Source of the DNA: an uncultured Lachnospiraceae bacterium
GTDB taxonomy: Bacteria; Bacillota_A; Clostridia; Lachnospirales; Lachnospiraceae
NCBI GenBank assembly: GCA_947177885.1
Contig: CAMWWF010000156.1
Coordinates: 1-6,882, forward strand
Direction: 5' to 3'
Length of the DNA: 6,882 bases
Shown here: in pieces, positions 1 to 6,869 of the stretch
How positions within the stretch are numbered: the first letter of the stretch is position 1
Layout of the letters: every line of letters starts with the position of its first letter
The notes under the pieces: model-generated
Told to the model about the DNA's origin: nothing
Databases searched by the model: none
What the model saw: only the letters and a program-made list of their open reading frames with translations
Position numbers and translations under genes: made by a program

Positions 1-491
1 CTCTGCCGCATACCTCCGGACAGCTCATGGGGATATTGTCTGATACGCTTCTGGGGTTCATTGACGCCCACCAATTCCAGCATCTCCACAGCCCGGTCCT
101 TCGCCTGCTTCTTATCCTTATCCGTGTGAAGCAGGATCGCCTCCATCAGCTGGTTGCCGATGGTATACACGGGATTCAGGCTCGTCATGGGATCCTGAAA
201 AATGATACTGCAGCATTTGCCCCGGAAGCCGTGCATCTGCTTCTTGTCAAATTTCGTGATATCCTGCCCTTTGTAAAGCACCTCACCGGACATGATCTTT
301 CCGGTATCGGCAAGGATCTGCATAATGGAATATGCGGTAACGGACTTTCCCGAACCGGACTCTCCCACGATACCCAGAATCTTGCCCGGAGCCAGATTAA
401 AGTTCACACCGTTCACGGCTCTCACTTCTCCGGAATCCGTGAAAAACGATGTATGTAAATCTTTTACCTGTAAAATGTATTCTTCGCTCAT
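1..491 (-). CDS. oppD: Oligopeptide/dipeptide ABC transporter ATP-binding protein, OppD/DppD family (partial)
   Basis: This is a cytoplasmic ATPase that would power peptide uptake through the OppB-OppC channel. The first 163 residues are present; the gene runs off the left edge. Visible motifs are Walker A GESGSGKS (residues 43-50), the Q-loop segment IIFQDPMTSLNP with Gln99, and the signature LSGGMRQ (157-163), which is the OppD/DppD/GsiA-type form. Walker B, the H-loop and the C-terminal peptide-transporter extension would be outside the window. The ATG at 489-491 has GAGAGG at 496-501 as ribosome binding site, with a short 4-nt spacer. It follows oppC after 57 bp, which contains a small hairpin (arms 508-512 and 521-525, CCGCT/AGCGG) without a T-run, so co-transcription with oppC is likely. 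The substrate (oligopeptide, dipeptide or another solute) cannot be decided from this domain. Family assignment is secure; the exact symbol is by analogy. Confidence 0.93.
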   Translation of the reverse strand, partial: MSEEYILQVKDLHTSFFTDSGEVRAVNGVNFNLAPGKILGIVGESGSGKSVTAYSIMQILADTGKIMSGEVLYKGQDITKFDKKQMHGFRGKCCSIIFQDPMTSLNPVYTIGNQLMEAILLHTDKDKKQAKDRAVEMLELVGVNEPQKRIRQYPHELSGGMRQ

Positions 492-548
492 GTTTCCTCT
501 CATTCTTCCGCTCACACGAAAGCGGCACACTTATTGTAACAGCCCCGC

Positions 549-1625
549 CTACTTTTTCAGCTTGGGGTCAAAAGCATCGCGCAGTCCGTCACCCAGCAGG
601 TTAAAGGAAAGCACAATGAGAATGATCACAACCGCGGGAAACAGCAGCTTATATGGATAGCTGTTGAGTCCGCCTCTCGCGTAGTTTGCAAGACTTCCCA
701 GAGAAGGCATGGGATTGGCCACACCCAGACCCAGGAAGCTCAGATAGCTCTCGGTAAAGATAGCGGAGGGCACCTGAAGCGCAGTGGAGATGAAGATGAC
801 ACTGATACAGTTGGGGATAATGTGCTTCTTGATGATCCTGCCGCTCTTCGCGCCGGTAGCCTTGGCCGCCAGCACATAATCGTTATTCTTGATGGTCAGG
901 ATCTGCCCTCTCACCAGACGTGCCATACCTACCCAGTATAAAAGCGCATACACCACAAACAGGGCAATGAGATTGGATCCCAGTCTCGCAAATATTGTCC
1001 CCTCCAGCGCCGTCCCCAGTGTGGCCTGGAGAACAACGGATAACAGAATAACCATCAGCAGATCTGGCAGGGAATAAATGATATCTACAATACGCATCAT
1101 CACCAGATCCACTTTTCCTCCGAAATACCCTGATATACTGCCGTACAGCAGACCGATGATCAAGACCATCACACTGGCCACCAGTCCCACCGACAGAGAT
1201 ACTCTGGTACCGTACACCACACGCATGAAGTAATCACGGCACTGTTCGTCCGTACCCATGATGTGGGGAAATACCGTACCTCCCTGAGCCATATATTCCA
1301 GCTCCATCTCGGAATATTCAAAAGGCTTCATATTCTTTGCCCCTTTGTCACGGACACCGTTTACCGTATTGATCGATGCATAATCATAAGGGACGATCAT
1401 CGGCGCAAATATGATCACCAGGATCACCAGGATCAGAAATATCATACTGCCCACAGCCAGAGGATTCTTCATCAGCCGCTTCATACCATCCTTGAAAAAG
1501 GTGGTGGATTCGCTCATGACATCCTGCTGCCGCTTTTCTTCCTCTGTAGCCTTCTCGAATTTTGATATGTCAATCTGTGAACTGAGCAAGTTCTTTTTTG
1601 GCATTTGCCCTAATGCTTTCTCCAC
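549..1625 (-). CDS. oppC: Oligopeptide/dipeptide ABC transporter permease, OppC/DppC family
   Basis: This 358-residue inner-membrane permease would pair with OppB to form the translocation path. It has a charged cytoplasmic N-terminus of about 55 residues and a first membrane span at about 57-79, as in the OppC N-terminal domain. An extracytoplasmic segment (about 80-135) ends in the family motif GTDEQCRDYFMRVVYGTR. The binding-protein-dependent transport domain with about five more spans covers 141-346. The EAA loop that contacts the ATPase is at about 249-272 (DYVLAAKATGAKSGRIIKKH). The C-terminus GDGLRDAFDPKLKK is typical. The external segment is somewhat long, and GTDEQCRD replaces the more usual GTDELGRD. 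The start codon is GTG at 1625, chosen because AGGAGG lies at 1633-1638 with 7 nt spacing; the first internal ATG (residue 8) is too far from it. It is separated from oppB by an unusual 276-bp gap. Confidence 0.95.
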   Translation of the reverse strand: MEKALGQMPKKNLLSSQIDISKFEKATEEEKRQQDVMSESTTFFKDGMKRLMKNPLAVGSMIFLILVILVIIFAPMIVPYDYASINTVNGVRDKGAKNMKPFEYSEMELEYMAQGGTVFPHIMGTDEQCRDYFMRVVYGTRVSLSVGLVASVMVLIIGLLYGSISGYFGGKVDLVMMRIVDIIYSLPDLLMVILLSVVLQATLGTALEGTIFARLGSNLIALFVVYALLYWVGMARLVRGQILTIKNNDYVLAAKATGAKSGRIIKKHIIPNCISVIFISTALQVPSAIFTESYLSFLGLGVANPMPSLGSLANYARGGLNSYPYKLLFPAVVIILIVLSFNLLGDGLRDAFDPKLKK

Positions 1626-1632
1626 TTTTGTT

Positions 1633-1638
1633 CCTCCT
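1633..1638 (-). promoter_or_regulatory. Ribosome binding site of oppC deciding a GTG start
   Basis: A perfect AGGAGG on the minus strand lies 7 nt before the GTG at 1625. It is the reason for choosing this non-ATG start over the ATG seven codons downstream. Confidence 0.85.
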
Positions 1639-1669
1639 ATTCTGCCTGCCGCCTGCAGCAGCCTGTCCG

Positions 1670-1700
1670 CTCCGGCCGGTCAGTATCCTTTCCGGCGGAG
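1670..1700 (-). other. GC-rich hairpin in the oppB-oppC gap, upstream of oppC
   Basis: The arms 1670-1679 (CTCCGGCCGG) and 1692-1700 (CCGGCGGAG) pair with a single bulged base around a loop of about 12 nt. No T-run follows on the minus strand, so it is not a classical terminator. It sits about 30 nt before the oppC ribosome binding site in the oppBC transcript. A role in mRNA processing or stability is an inference. Confidence 0.45.
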
Positions 1701-1788
1701 TCATATGCGACCGCCCGGAAGGACTCATCCGCCCCGGTACATCACACCGTCCGGACAAACGCTGTCTCCGGCTGTCTCTATTCCAATT

Positions 1789-1902
1789 GCCGTTTACGGC
1801 ATTTCGTGCTGTTTACGGCAATTTGGGCTGCTTATGGCAATTTGTACTGCCTGCAGCAATTTATTCCGCCTTCGGACTGCAACGCTCTTTACAGCCATCC
1901 GT
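1789..1902. repeat. Tandem array of six degenerate 19-bp units with dyad cores, in the oppB-oppC gap
   Basis: Twelve-base cores start at 1789, 1808, 1827, 1846, 1865 and 1884, exactly 19 bp apart. On the plus strand they are GCCGTTTACGGC, GCTGTTTACGGC, GCTGCTTATGGC, ACTGCCTGCAGC, TCCGCCTTCGGA and GCTCTTTACAGC. Seven-base spacers follow; the first four are close to AATTTGT. Units 1-3 are clearly related, unit 4 moderately, and units 5-6 mainly by phase and dyad form. Cores 1, 4 and 5 are inverted repeats with different sequences. Units 1-2 also contain a longer inverted repeat (AATTGCCGT at 1785-1793 and ACGGCAATT at 1815-1823). The array abuts the oppB stop codon. A loosely related copy, GCTGTCTCCGGC, lies out of phase at 1761-1772. 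Function is unknown: it could act as RNA hairpins in the oppBC message, as repeated protein-binding sites, or be an inert slippage product. Confidence 0.7.
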
Positions 1903-2813
1903 CAATCCAGCTTGATCCTGGGATCGACCACCTTATAGACCAAGTCGGTGATCAGGTTCACCGTCACCATGAGAGTTGCCAGGAAGATCGTGGTTCCCAT
2001 GATCAGTGTATAGTCTCTGTTGGTAATGCTGTCTACAAACTTGCTCCCCAGACCGCCAATGGTAAAGATACTCTCCACAACAAGGCTTCCCGTCAGGATG
2101 TAGGCCGTCATGGGACCCACATAAGTGATGACCGGGATGACCGCATTTCTCAGGGCATGCTTGAATATCACCTTCACACTGGAAACACCCTTGGCATTTG
2201 CGGTTCTCACATAATCCTGCCCCAGCGCATCCAGCATACTGGTCTTCGTCAGTCTGGTTATGTATGCCATGGGATACATGGACAAAGCAATGACCGGAAG
2301 CACATAATGGGGATTATCCGGACTCCACACCGGCGCCCACCCTAATTTGATACAGAACACATACAGCAATATGGTACCCAGAACGAAACTGGGCGCCGCC
2401 GTAGCCAATGTGGTAAAGAAGATAATGATACGGTCAACAATACTGTTCCGCTTCAGTGCGGCCAGACTGCCCAGCACCAGTCCTATGATCGTGGAGATCG
2501 CTGCCGCAGCGCCTCCCAGTCTCGCCGATATGGGAAAGGACTCTCCTATGACAGTGGCTATATCTCTTCCTGTCTTCAGGGAAACACCCATGTCACCGTG
2601 CAGGAAATTTCCCATATAGATCACAAATTGCTCCGGTACAGGCTTGTCCAGATTGTATCTGGCCTCCAATGCCGCCTTCACCTCCGCGCTTGGCGCCTTC
2701 TCAGAGCTGAAAGGGCCACCGGGAATGGCATTCATGCTGAAAAAGGTGATGGCTGAAACAATAAACACTGTCAAAATGGCGAGCAGGACCCGCTTGATCA
2801 CGTAACGATACAT
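1902..2813 (-). CDS. oppB: Oligopeptide/dipeptide ABC transporter permease, OppB/DppB family
   Basis: This 303-residue inner-membrane permease is the first gene of the opp cluster. Membrane spans are visible at about 7-29, 98-120, 128-153, 168-188, 225-248 and 272-293, the six-span OppB plan. The large external loop between spans 1 and 2 includes the family segment GDMGVSLKTGR (73-83). The EAA loop that contacts the ATPase is at about 200-222 (DYVRTANAKGVSSVKVIFKHA). ESIFTIGGLG (248-257) and the terminal VDPRIKLD are also typical of the family. The ATG at 2811-2813 was chosen because AAGGAG lies at 2821-2826 with 7 nt spacing. An in-frame ATG at 2829-2831 would add six residues (MLRSEK) but has no good ribosome binding site and would include the strong one in its coding sequence. 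Two promoters and a terminator-like hairpin lie upstream. Confidence 0.95.
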   Translation of the reverse strand: MYRYVIKRVLLAILTVFIVSAITFFSMNAIPGGPFSSEKAPSAEVKAALEARYNLDKPVPEQFVIYMGNFLHGDMGVSLKTGRDIATVIGESFPISARLGGAAAAISTIIGLVLGSLAALKRNSIVDRIIIFFTTLATAAPSFVLGTILLYVFCIKLGWAPVWSPDNPHYVLPVIALSMYPMAYITRLTKTSMLDALGQDYVRTANAKGVSSVKVIFKHALRNAVIPVITYVGPMTAYILTGSLVVESIFTIGGLGSKFVDSITNRDYTLIMGTTIFLATLMVTVNLITDLVYKVVDPRIKLD

Positions 2814-2820
2814 CTTCTCA

Positions 2821-2826
2821 CTCCTT
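2821..2826 (-). promoter_or_regulatory. Ribosome binding site of oppB
   Basis: AAGGAG lies 7 nt before the ATG at 2813 and decides the shorter start. The TAA (2825-2827) of a small upstream ORF overlaps this site. Confidence 0.85.
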
Positions 2827-2865
2827 AGCATTCTATTCTTTTAAAAAATGTAAAACAACAATCAC

Positions 2866-2905
2866 AAAAACGATGATGTACGCTGCAGGTGCCGTTCATC
2901 ATCGT
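2866..2905 (-). terminator. Terminator-like hairpin in the opp leader (candidate attenuator)
   Basis: On the minus strand ACGATGATG (2897-2905) pairs with CATCATCGT (2870-2878). After an A-A mismatch, three more pairs form (ACG 2893-2895 with CGT 2880-2882), leaving a loop of about 10 nt. Five T residues (2866-2870) follow at once, the form of a Rho-independent terminator. It begins only about 5 nt after the start site predicted from the proximal promoter, so it lies inside the opp transcript. It could be a regulated attenuator, a partial terminator for read-through from the right, or a stabilising 5' hairpin. The structure is directly visible; the function is inferred. Confidence 0.65.
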
Positions 2906-2916
2906 CCGACCCCTGT

Positions 2917-2945
2917 ATCTTACAATACTTTCGCCCGATTGTCAA
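2917..2945 (-). promoter_or_regulatory. Proximal SigA-type promoter (P1) of the opp operon
   Basis: On the minus strand the -35 box TTGACA (2940-2945) is a perfect consensus. It is followed by a 17-nt spacer and the -10 box TAAGAT (2917-2922). The predicted start is near 2910-2911, giving a leader of about 97 nt before the oppB ATG. Confidence 0.8.
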
Positions 2946-2960
2946 TAAAACCAACGGAAA

Positions 2961-2989
2961 AATGTCCGTCCGGTGCGTACCAATGTCCG
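2961..2989. repeat. Direct repeat AATGTCCG upstream of opp P1 (possible regulator site)
   Basis: Two exact copies of AATGTCCG lie at 2961-2968 and 2982-2989, 21 bp apart or about two helical turns. They sit 16-44 bp upstream of the P1 -35 box, where an activator often binds. A third, inverted copy of the first seven bases is at 3110-3116 (GGACATT). No known regulator motif is recognised. Confidence 0.4.
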
Positions 2990-3001
2990 CATATGTAAAT
3001 C

Positions 3002-3031
3002 ATTTTACCAAATTAAAGTGCAATACGTCAA
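3002..3031 (-). promoter_or_regulatory. Distal promoter (P2) of the opp operon with AT-rich upstream element
   Basis: On the minus strand the -35 box TTGACG (3026-3031), an 18-nt spacer and the -10 box TAAAAT (3002-3007) preceded by TGG form a good extended -10 promoter. An almost pure A/T stretch at 3032-3057 lies directly upstream and resembles an UP element. A small inverted repeat, GTAAA (2995-2999) and TTTAC (3004-3008), overlaps the -10 box and could be an operator. Transcripts from P2 would also run through the leader hairpin. Confidence 0.65.
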
Positions 3032-3057
3032 TATTTATTTATTATTTTACATAAATT

Positions 3058-3212
3058 GGGGAGTATTCCGGGTTTTCCAAAGAAAATGTGGGAGATCTGT
3101 CCTGCTTCGGGACATTCCGTTTCACGGGCAGGAACTTCATGAGACGGCGGCTGTGTGATCATGTTTTTCGCGGCACGCATGCTCCGTCAAGAAAAAACAG
3201 CATATCAAACTC
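3058..3212. other. Intergenic stretch between the eno terminator and opp P2, no gene seen
   Basis: No supported coding region is seen on either strand. Short self-complementary segments exist, such as TGTCC at 3098-3102 with GGACA at 3110-3114, but no known riboswitch or T-box layout could be recognised by eye. Its use, if any, is probably as upstream DNA for the opp promoters. Confidence 0.4.
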
Positions 3213-3272
3213 AAAAAGAAGGACCGTCACACCAGGCATGGACCGCGCCCGATCCTCCTCATGTGACAGTCC
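3213..3272 (-). terminator. Rho-independent terminator downstream of eno
   Basis: On the minus strand GGACTGTCACA (3262-3272) pairs with TGTGACGGTCC (3221-3231). The 11-bp stem contains one U-G wobble. The 30-nt loop can form an inner stem (GGATC with GGTCC). After TTC, five T residues (3213-3217) follow. It starts 26 nt after the eno stop codon and should separate eno transcription from the opp operon. Confidence 0.75.
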
Positions 3273-3297
3273 CGAACCGAAATTCTGTATAAATCAG

Positions 3298-4701
<1,404 letters not shown>

Positions 4702-4756
4702 TTATACGTTCTGTGATTTCTGTCGGTTTATTCAGCGACGCTCTGCCGCCACGGCA

Positions 4757-5779
4757 TCAGTATTCCTTGCCCGCCAGGATCTCACAGTAATCCTTGTAGT
4801 TTTTCTCCAGCAGCACAGGAGTGTCCAGTCCGTAGGGACATTTGGACTTACACTGCCCGCAGTGGAGGCAGTTCTCGATCTTTTTCATCTTCTCCTGTGC
4901 CTCCGGGGTCAGCTGCGCGGCGGAGGGCGATCTGCGGATCAGCAGACTCATGCGTGCGCAGTTATTGATCTCGATCCCCACCGGACAGGGCATGCAATAA
5001 CCGCAGCCGCGGCAGAAATCACCCAGCAGCTCCTCCCTGTCATGTTTGATGACTGCTGCCAGCTCCTCCGTCATCACAGGGGGATTGTCTATATAGGACA
5101 GGAACTCATCCAGCTCACTCTCCCGCTGTACACCCCAGATAGGGAGCACATTGTCATATTGGGCCAGAAAGGCGTATGCGGCTGCGGAATTGGTGATCAG
5201 ACCACCGGACAGAGCTTTCATGGCAATAAAGCCCATGTCCGCCTCCTTACATTTCCGTACCAGTTCGATATCCTTTTCCGTCGCCAGATAACAAAAGGGA
5301 AACTGCAGCGTCTCGTAAAGTCCGCTCTCCACCGCCTCATGAGCCACATTCAGGCGGTGATTTGTGATACCGATATGGCGGATCATACCTTTCTCCTTCG
5401 CCTCCAGCATGGCTTCGTACAATCCTGTGCCGTCCTCCGGTTTGGGGCAGAACGCGGGATTGTGGAACTGATAGATATCAATATAGTCTGTCCGCAGATT
5501 TTTCAGGGAGGTGTTCAGATCCTCCCAGAATGCCTCCGCAGTCTTCGCTCCGGTCTTGGTGGCAATATAAATCTTCTCCCGCATCCCGTCAAAGGCTTCG
5601 CCCAGCTTTTCCTCACTGTCGGTATACCATCTTGCCGTATCAAAAAGGGTGACCCCGTTCTCATAAGCCTTCCTCAGAAGCCTGACGGCTTCCTCCCGGG
5701 TGATCCTCTGAATAGGCAGCGCACCGAAGGAATTTTTCTCCACTGTGATCCCCGTCTTTCCTAATGTTACCTGTACCAT
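4757..5779 (-). CDS. Aldo/keto reductase with C-terminal 4Fe-4S ferredoxin-like domain
   Basis: This 340-residue cytoplasmic oxidoreductase has an NAD(P)H-type aldo/keto reductase barrel (about 1-245). The catalytic tetrad is intact: Asp47, Tyr52, Lys75 and His106 (FDTARWY, TKTG, YQFHNP). Two Cys clusters follow. The first is Cys256, 259, 262 and 265 (CRGCGYCMPCP), and the second is Cys304, 307, 310 and 314 (CLHCGQCKSKCP), the pattern of ferredoxin-like iron-sulfur binding. This fused form is common in anaerobic Firmicutes. The physiological substrate is unknown; the iron-sulfur part suggests electron exchange with a ferredoxin-type partner (inference). The frame is open upstream to 5992, but the ATG at 5777-5779 is chosen because AGGAGG lies at 5790-5795 with 10 nt spacing and homology starts there (MVQVTLGKTG). 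The longer version would read through the promoter. It has its own promoter at 5935-5963. Confidence 0.94.
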   Translation of the reverse strand: MVQVTLGKTGITVEKNSFGALPIQRITREEAVRLLRKAYENGVTLFDTARWYTDSEEKLGEAFDGMREKIYIATKTGAKTAEAFWEDLNTSLKNLRTDYIDIYQFHNPAFCPKPEDGTGLYEAMLEAKEKGMIRHIGITNHRLNVAHEAVESGLYETLQFPFCYLATEKDIELVRKCKEADMGFIAMKALSGGLITNSAAAYAFLAQYDNVLPIWGVQRESELDEFLSYIDNPPVMTEELAAVIKHDREELLGDFCRGCGYCMPCPVGIEINNCARMSLLIRRSPSAAQLTPEAQEKMKKIENCLHCGQCKSKCPYGLDTPVLLEKNYKDYCEILAGKEY

Positions 5780-5925
5780 GCTGTGTGCTCCTCCTTTTTT
5801 CCGTTCCTGTCTGTCGTCTGACGCGCCGGTCCGCCTGTAAGCACATTCCTTGCGAGTACCTCCGCTCCGACTTATCTCACCTGTCTTATCCGTTGGGCCG
5901 CCCAGTGCCTTGAATAAGGAATTAT

Positions 5926-5935
5926 TTGTATACAA
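5926..5935. promoter_or_regulatory. Palindromic operator candidate TTGTATACAA
   Basis: This is a perfect 10-bp palindrome that touches the end of the -10 box and covers the predicted start region of the reductase promoter, a position suited to repression. Similar GTATAC-centred palindromes are known targets of GntR-family regulators in Firmicutes. Assigning it to that family is an inference, and no regulator gene is in the window. Confidence 0.5.
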
Positions 5936-5963
5936 TTTTAGCAGAACACACAGCCGGTGTAAA
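5935..5963 (-). promoter_or_regulatory. SigA-type promoter of the aldo/keto reductase gene
   Basis: On the minus strand TTTACA (5958-5963), a 17-nt spacer and TAAAAT (5935-5940) are close to consensus. The predicted start is near 5928, giving a 5' leader of almost 150 nt before the ATG at 5779. No known riboswitch was recognised in that leader. Confidence 0.75.
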
Positions 5964-5993
5964 CCCTGTTCCGCTTTGAGATCATGTTCCATA

Positions 5994-6035
5994 CTGCCCG
6001 CTCACGCGCGAGATGGCCCCCGGACATAGCGGCAG
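5994..6035 (-). terminator. Imperfect hairpin after the hypothetical gene, weak terminator candidate
   Basis: Minus-strand CTGCCGCT (6028-6035) pairs with AGCGGGCAG (5994-6002) apart from one bulged base, and a further small CTC/GAG stem is in the loop. No T-run follows, so this is only a weak terminator candidate just after the stop codon at 6039. Confidence 0.3.
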
Positions 6036-6038
6036 ATT

Positions 6039-6869
6039 TCATCGCCCGTGAGTATCAGAACCGGCAGAGCATCCCGTAAGGTATCTGTCAAATTCCGCCT
6101 TCATATATATAAAATTCTCCTTTTGGTCCCGAAGCAGCTTTCCCTGTTTCTCAAATGCCGTCAGCCAATCCTTCAATAATTCATCCGTGTCCTTCCTGAC
6201 GGCATAGCTCACCAGTGCAACAAAAGAGGGTCTGTTTTCGTCTGACAGGAATTCGGAATCAATATCCTCGATCACCTCCGAAGCGTCATTTGCCAACAGT
6301 TCATATAATTCCATATCTCTGTCGTCAACACTCCCGTCTACGAATTCCCTGATGATGGACTCTGCAGTCTCAGGCAGCTCCTCTTCCATGGATCGCTTTC
6401 CGATCTCGGACCGCTTCTCCGCCGAGGATTGCTTTCCGGTCTCGGACCGCTTCTCTCCTGAGGACTGCTCTCCGGTCTCGGACCGCTTCTCCCCTGAGAG
6501 AAGCTCTCCGGTCTCGGACCGTTTCTCCACCGAGGACTGCTCTCCGGTCGCAGACTGCTTTTTCGCCGTAGAGCGCTTTCCTTTTCCGCCCGCCTGTATG
6601 CAATCCCACATCAGGCTTTCGAGCATATTCAGCTTATCTGTGATGACCTGTCTGTCCTTAGTGCTCAGCTCCCTGTCAATCTCATCAAACTGCAGTCCTT
6701 TTTCATTTCTTGCGGTATATCTGAGCTTTTTATGGAATTTACTGAGGAATTCCGCAAACTTTTCATCTTTTATGCCAAGCTTTGCAAATCTGTCAAACAA
6801 CGTCAGAAAGATAAATGCGTCCTTCTTATTAAACAGATTCTTCATCTCATCCGTCACAATATTCTCCAA
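6039..6869 (-). CDS. Hypothetical protein with 12-residue tandem repeats, possibly 5'-partial
   Basis: I do not recognise the family. The protein is soluble, with no signal peptide or membrane span. Residues 1-93 look helical (MKNLFNKKDAFIFLTLFDRF onward). Residues 100-159 are five copies of a 12-residue hydrophilic repeat close to SSGEKRSETGEQ, with a decayed sixth at 160-171. Residues 165-265 are an acidic, probably helical second block ending near FDRYL. The repeats look like a flexible linker. The first codon given is TTG at 6869, but no ribosome binding site is visible in the 13 bases before it. The frame stays open to the window edge (upstream codons read Y-I-H-R), so the true start may be outside. 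An ATG at 6845 (residue 9) is an alternative. The promoter cannot be seen. A role cannot be assigned from the neighbours. Confidence 0.75.
   Translation of the reverse strand: MENIVTDEMKNLFNKKDAFIFLTLFDRFAKLGIKDEKFAEFLSKFHKKLRYTARNEKGLQFDEIDRELSTKDRQVITDKLNMLESLMWDCIQAGGKGKRSTAKKQSATGEQSSVEKRSETGELLSGEKRSETGEQSSGEKRSETGKQSSAEKRSEIGKRSMEEELPETAESIIREFVDGSVDDRDMELYELLANDASEVIEDIDSEFLSDENRPSFVALVSYAVRKDTDELLKDWLTAFEKQGKLLRDQKENFIYMKAEFDRYLTGCSAGSDTHGR
6393..6572 (-). repeat. Five tandem 36-bp repeats inside the hypothetical gene
   Basis: Units on the plus strand are 6393-6428, 6429-6464, 6465-6500, 6501-6536 and 6537-6572. Each is close to CTGCTCTCCGGTCTCGGACC followed by GCTTCTCC and a variable end. 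The middle units are the most alike and the outer ones more diverged, as expected for expansion by slippage or unequal exchange. The period is a multiple of three, so copy-number changes keep the frame. Confidence 0.9.

Noticed and set aside
1570..1758. Minus-strand 62-codon open frame across the oppB-oppC gap
   Set aside because: It overlaps the 5' end of oppC in another frame. It is Gly/Arg/Ser-rich as expected from GC-rich DNA and has no convincing ribosome binding site.
1789..1902. CRISPR array
   Set aside because: The 19-bp units are degenerate and contiguous, with only 7-base spacers that are themselves similar. There are no cas genes.
3160..3240. Short minus-strand ORF of 26 codons downstream of eno
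   Set aside because: It starts in the loop of the eno terminator, and the AGGAGG upstream is 14 nt from its ATG, too far. Chance is the better explanation.
2814..3297. T-box or metabolite riboswitch in the opp leader
   Set aside because: The region between P1 and oppB is under 100 nt and holds only one hairpin. No T-box signature or known aptamer layout was seen.
5661..5846. Minus-strand 61-codon frame overlapping the start of the reductase gene
   Set aside because: It runs through the ribosome binding site and first codons of the reductase in another frame and is very Arg-rich. It is a shadow.
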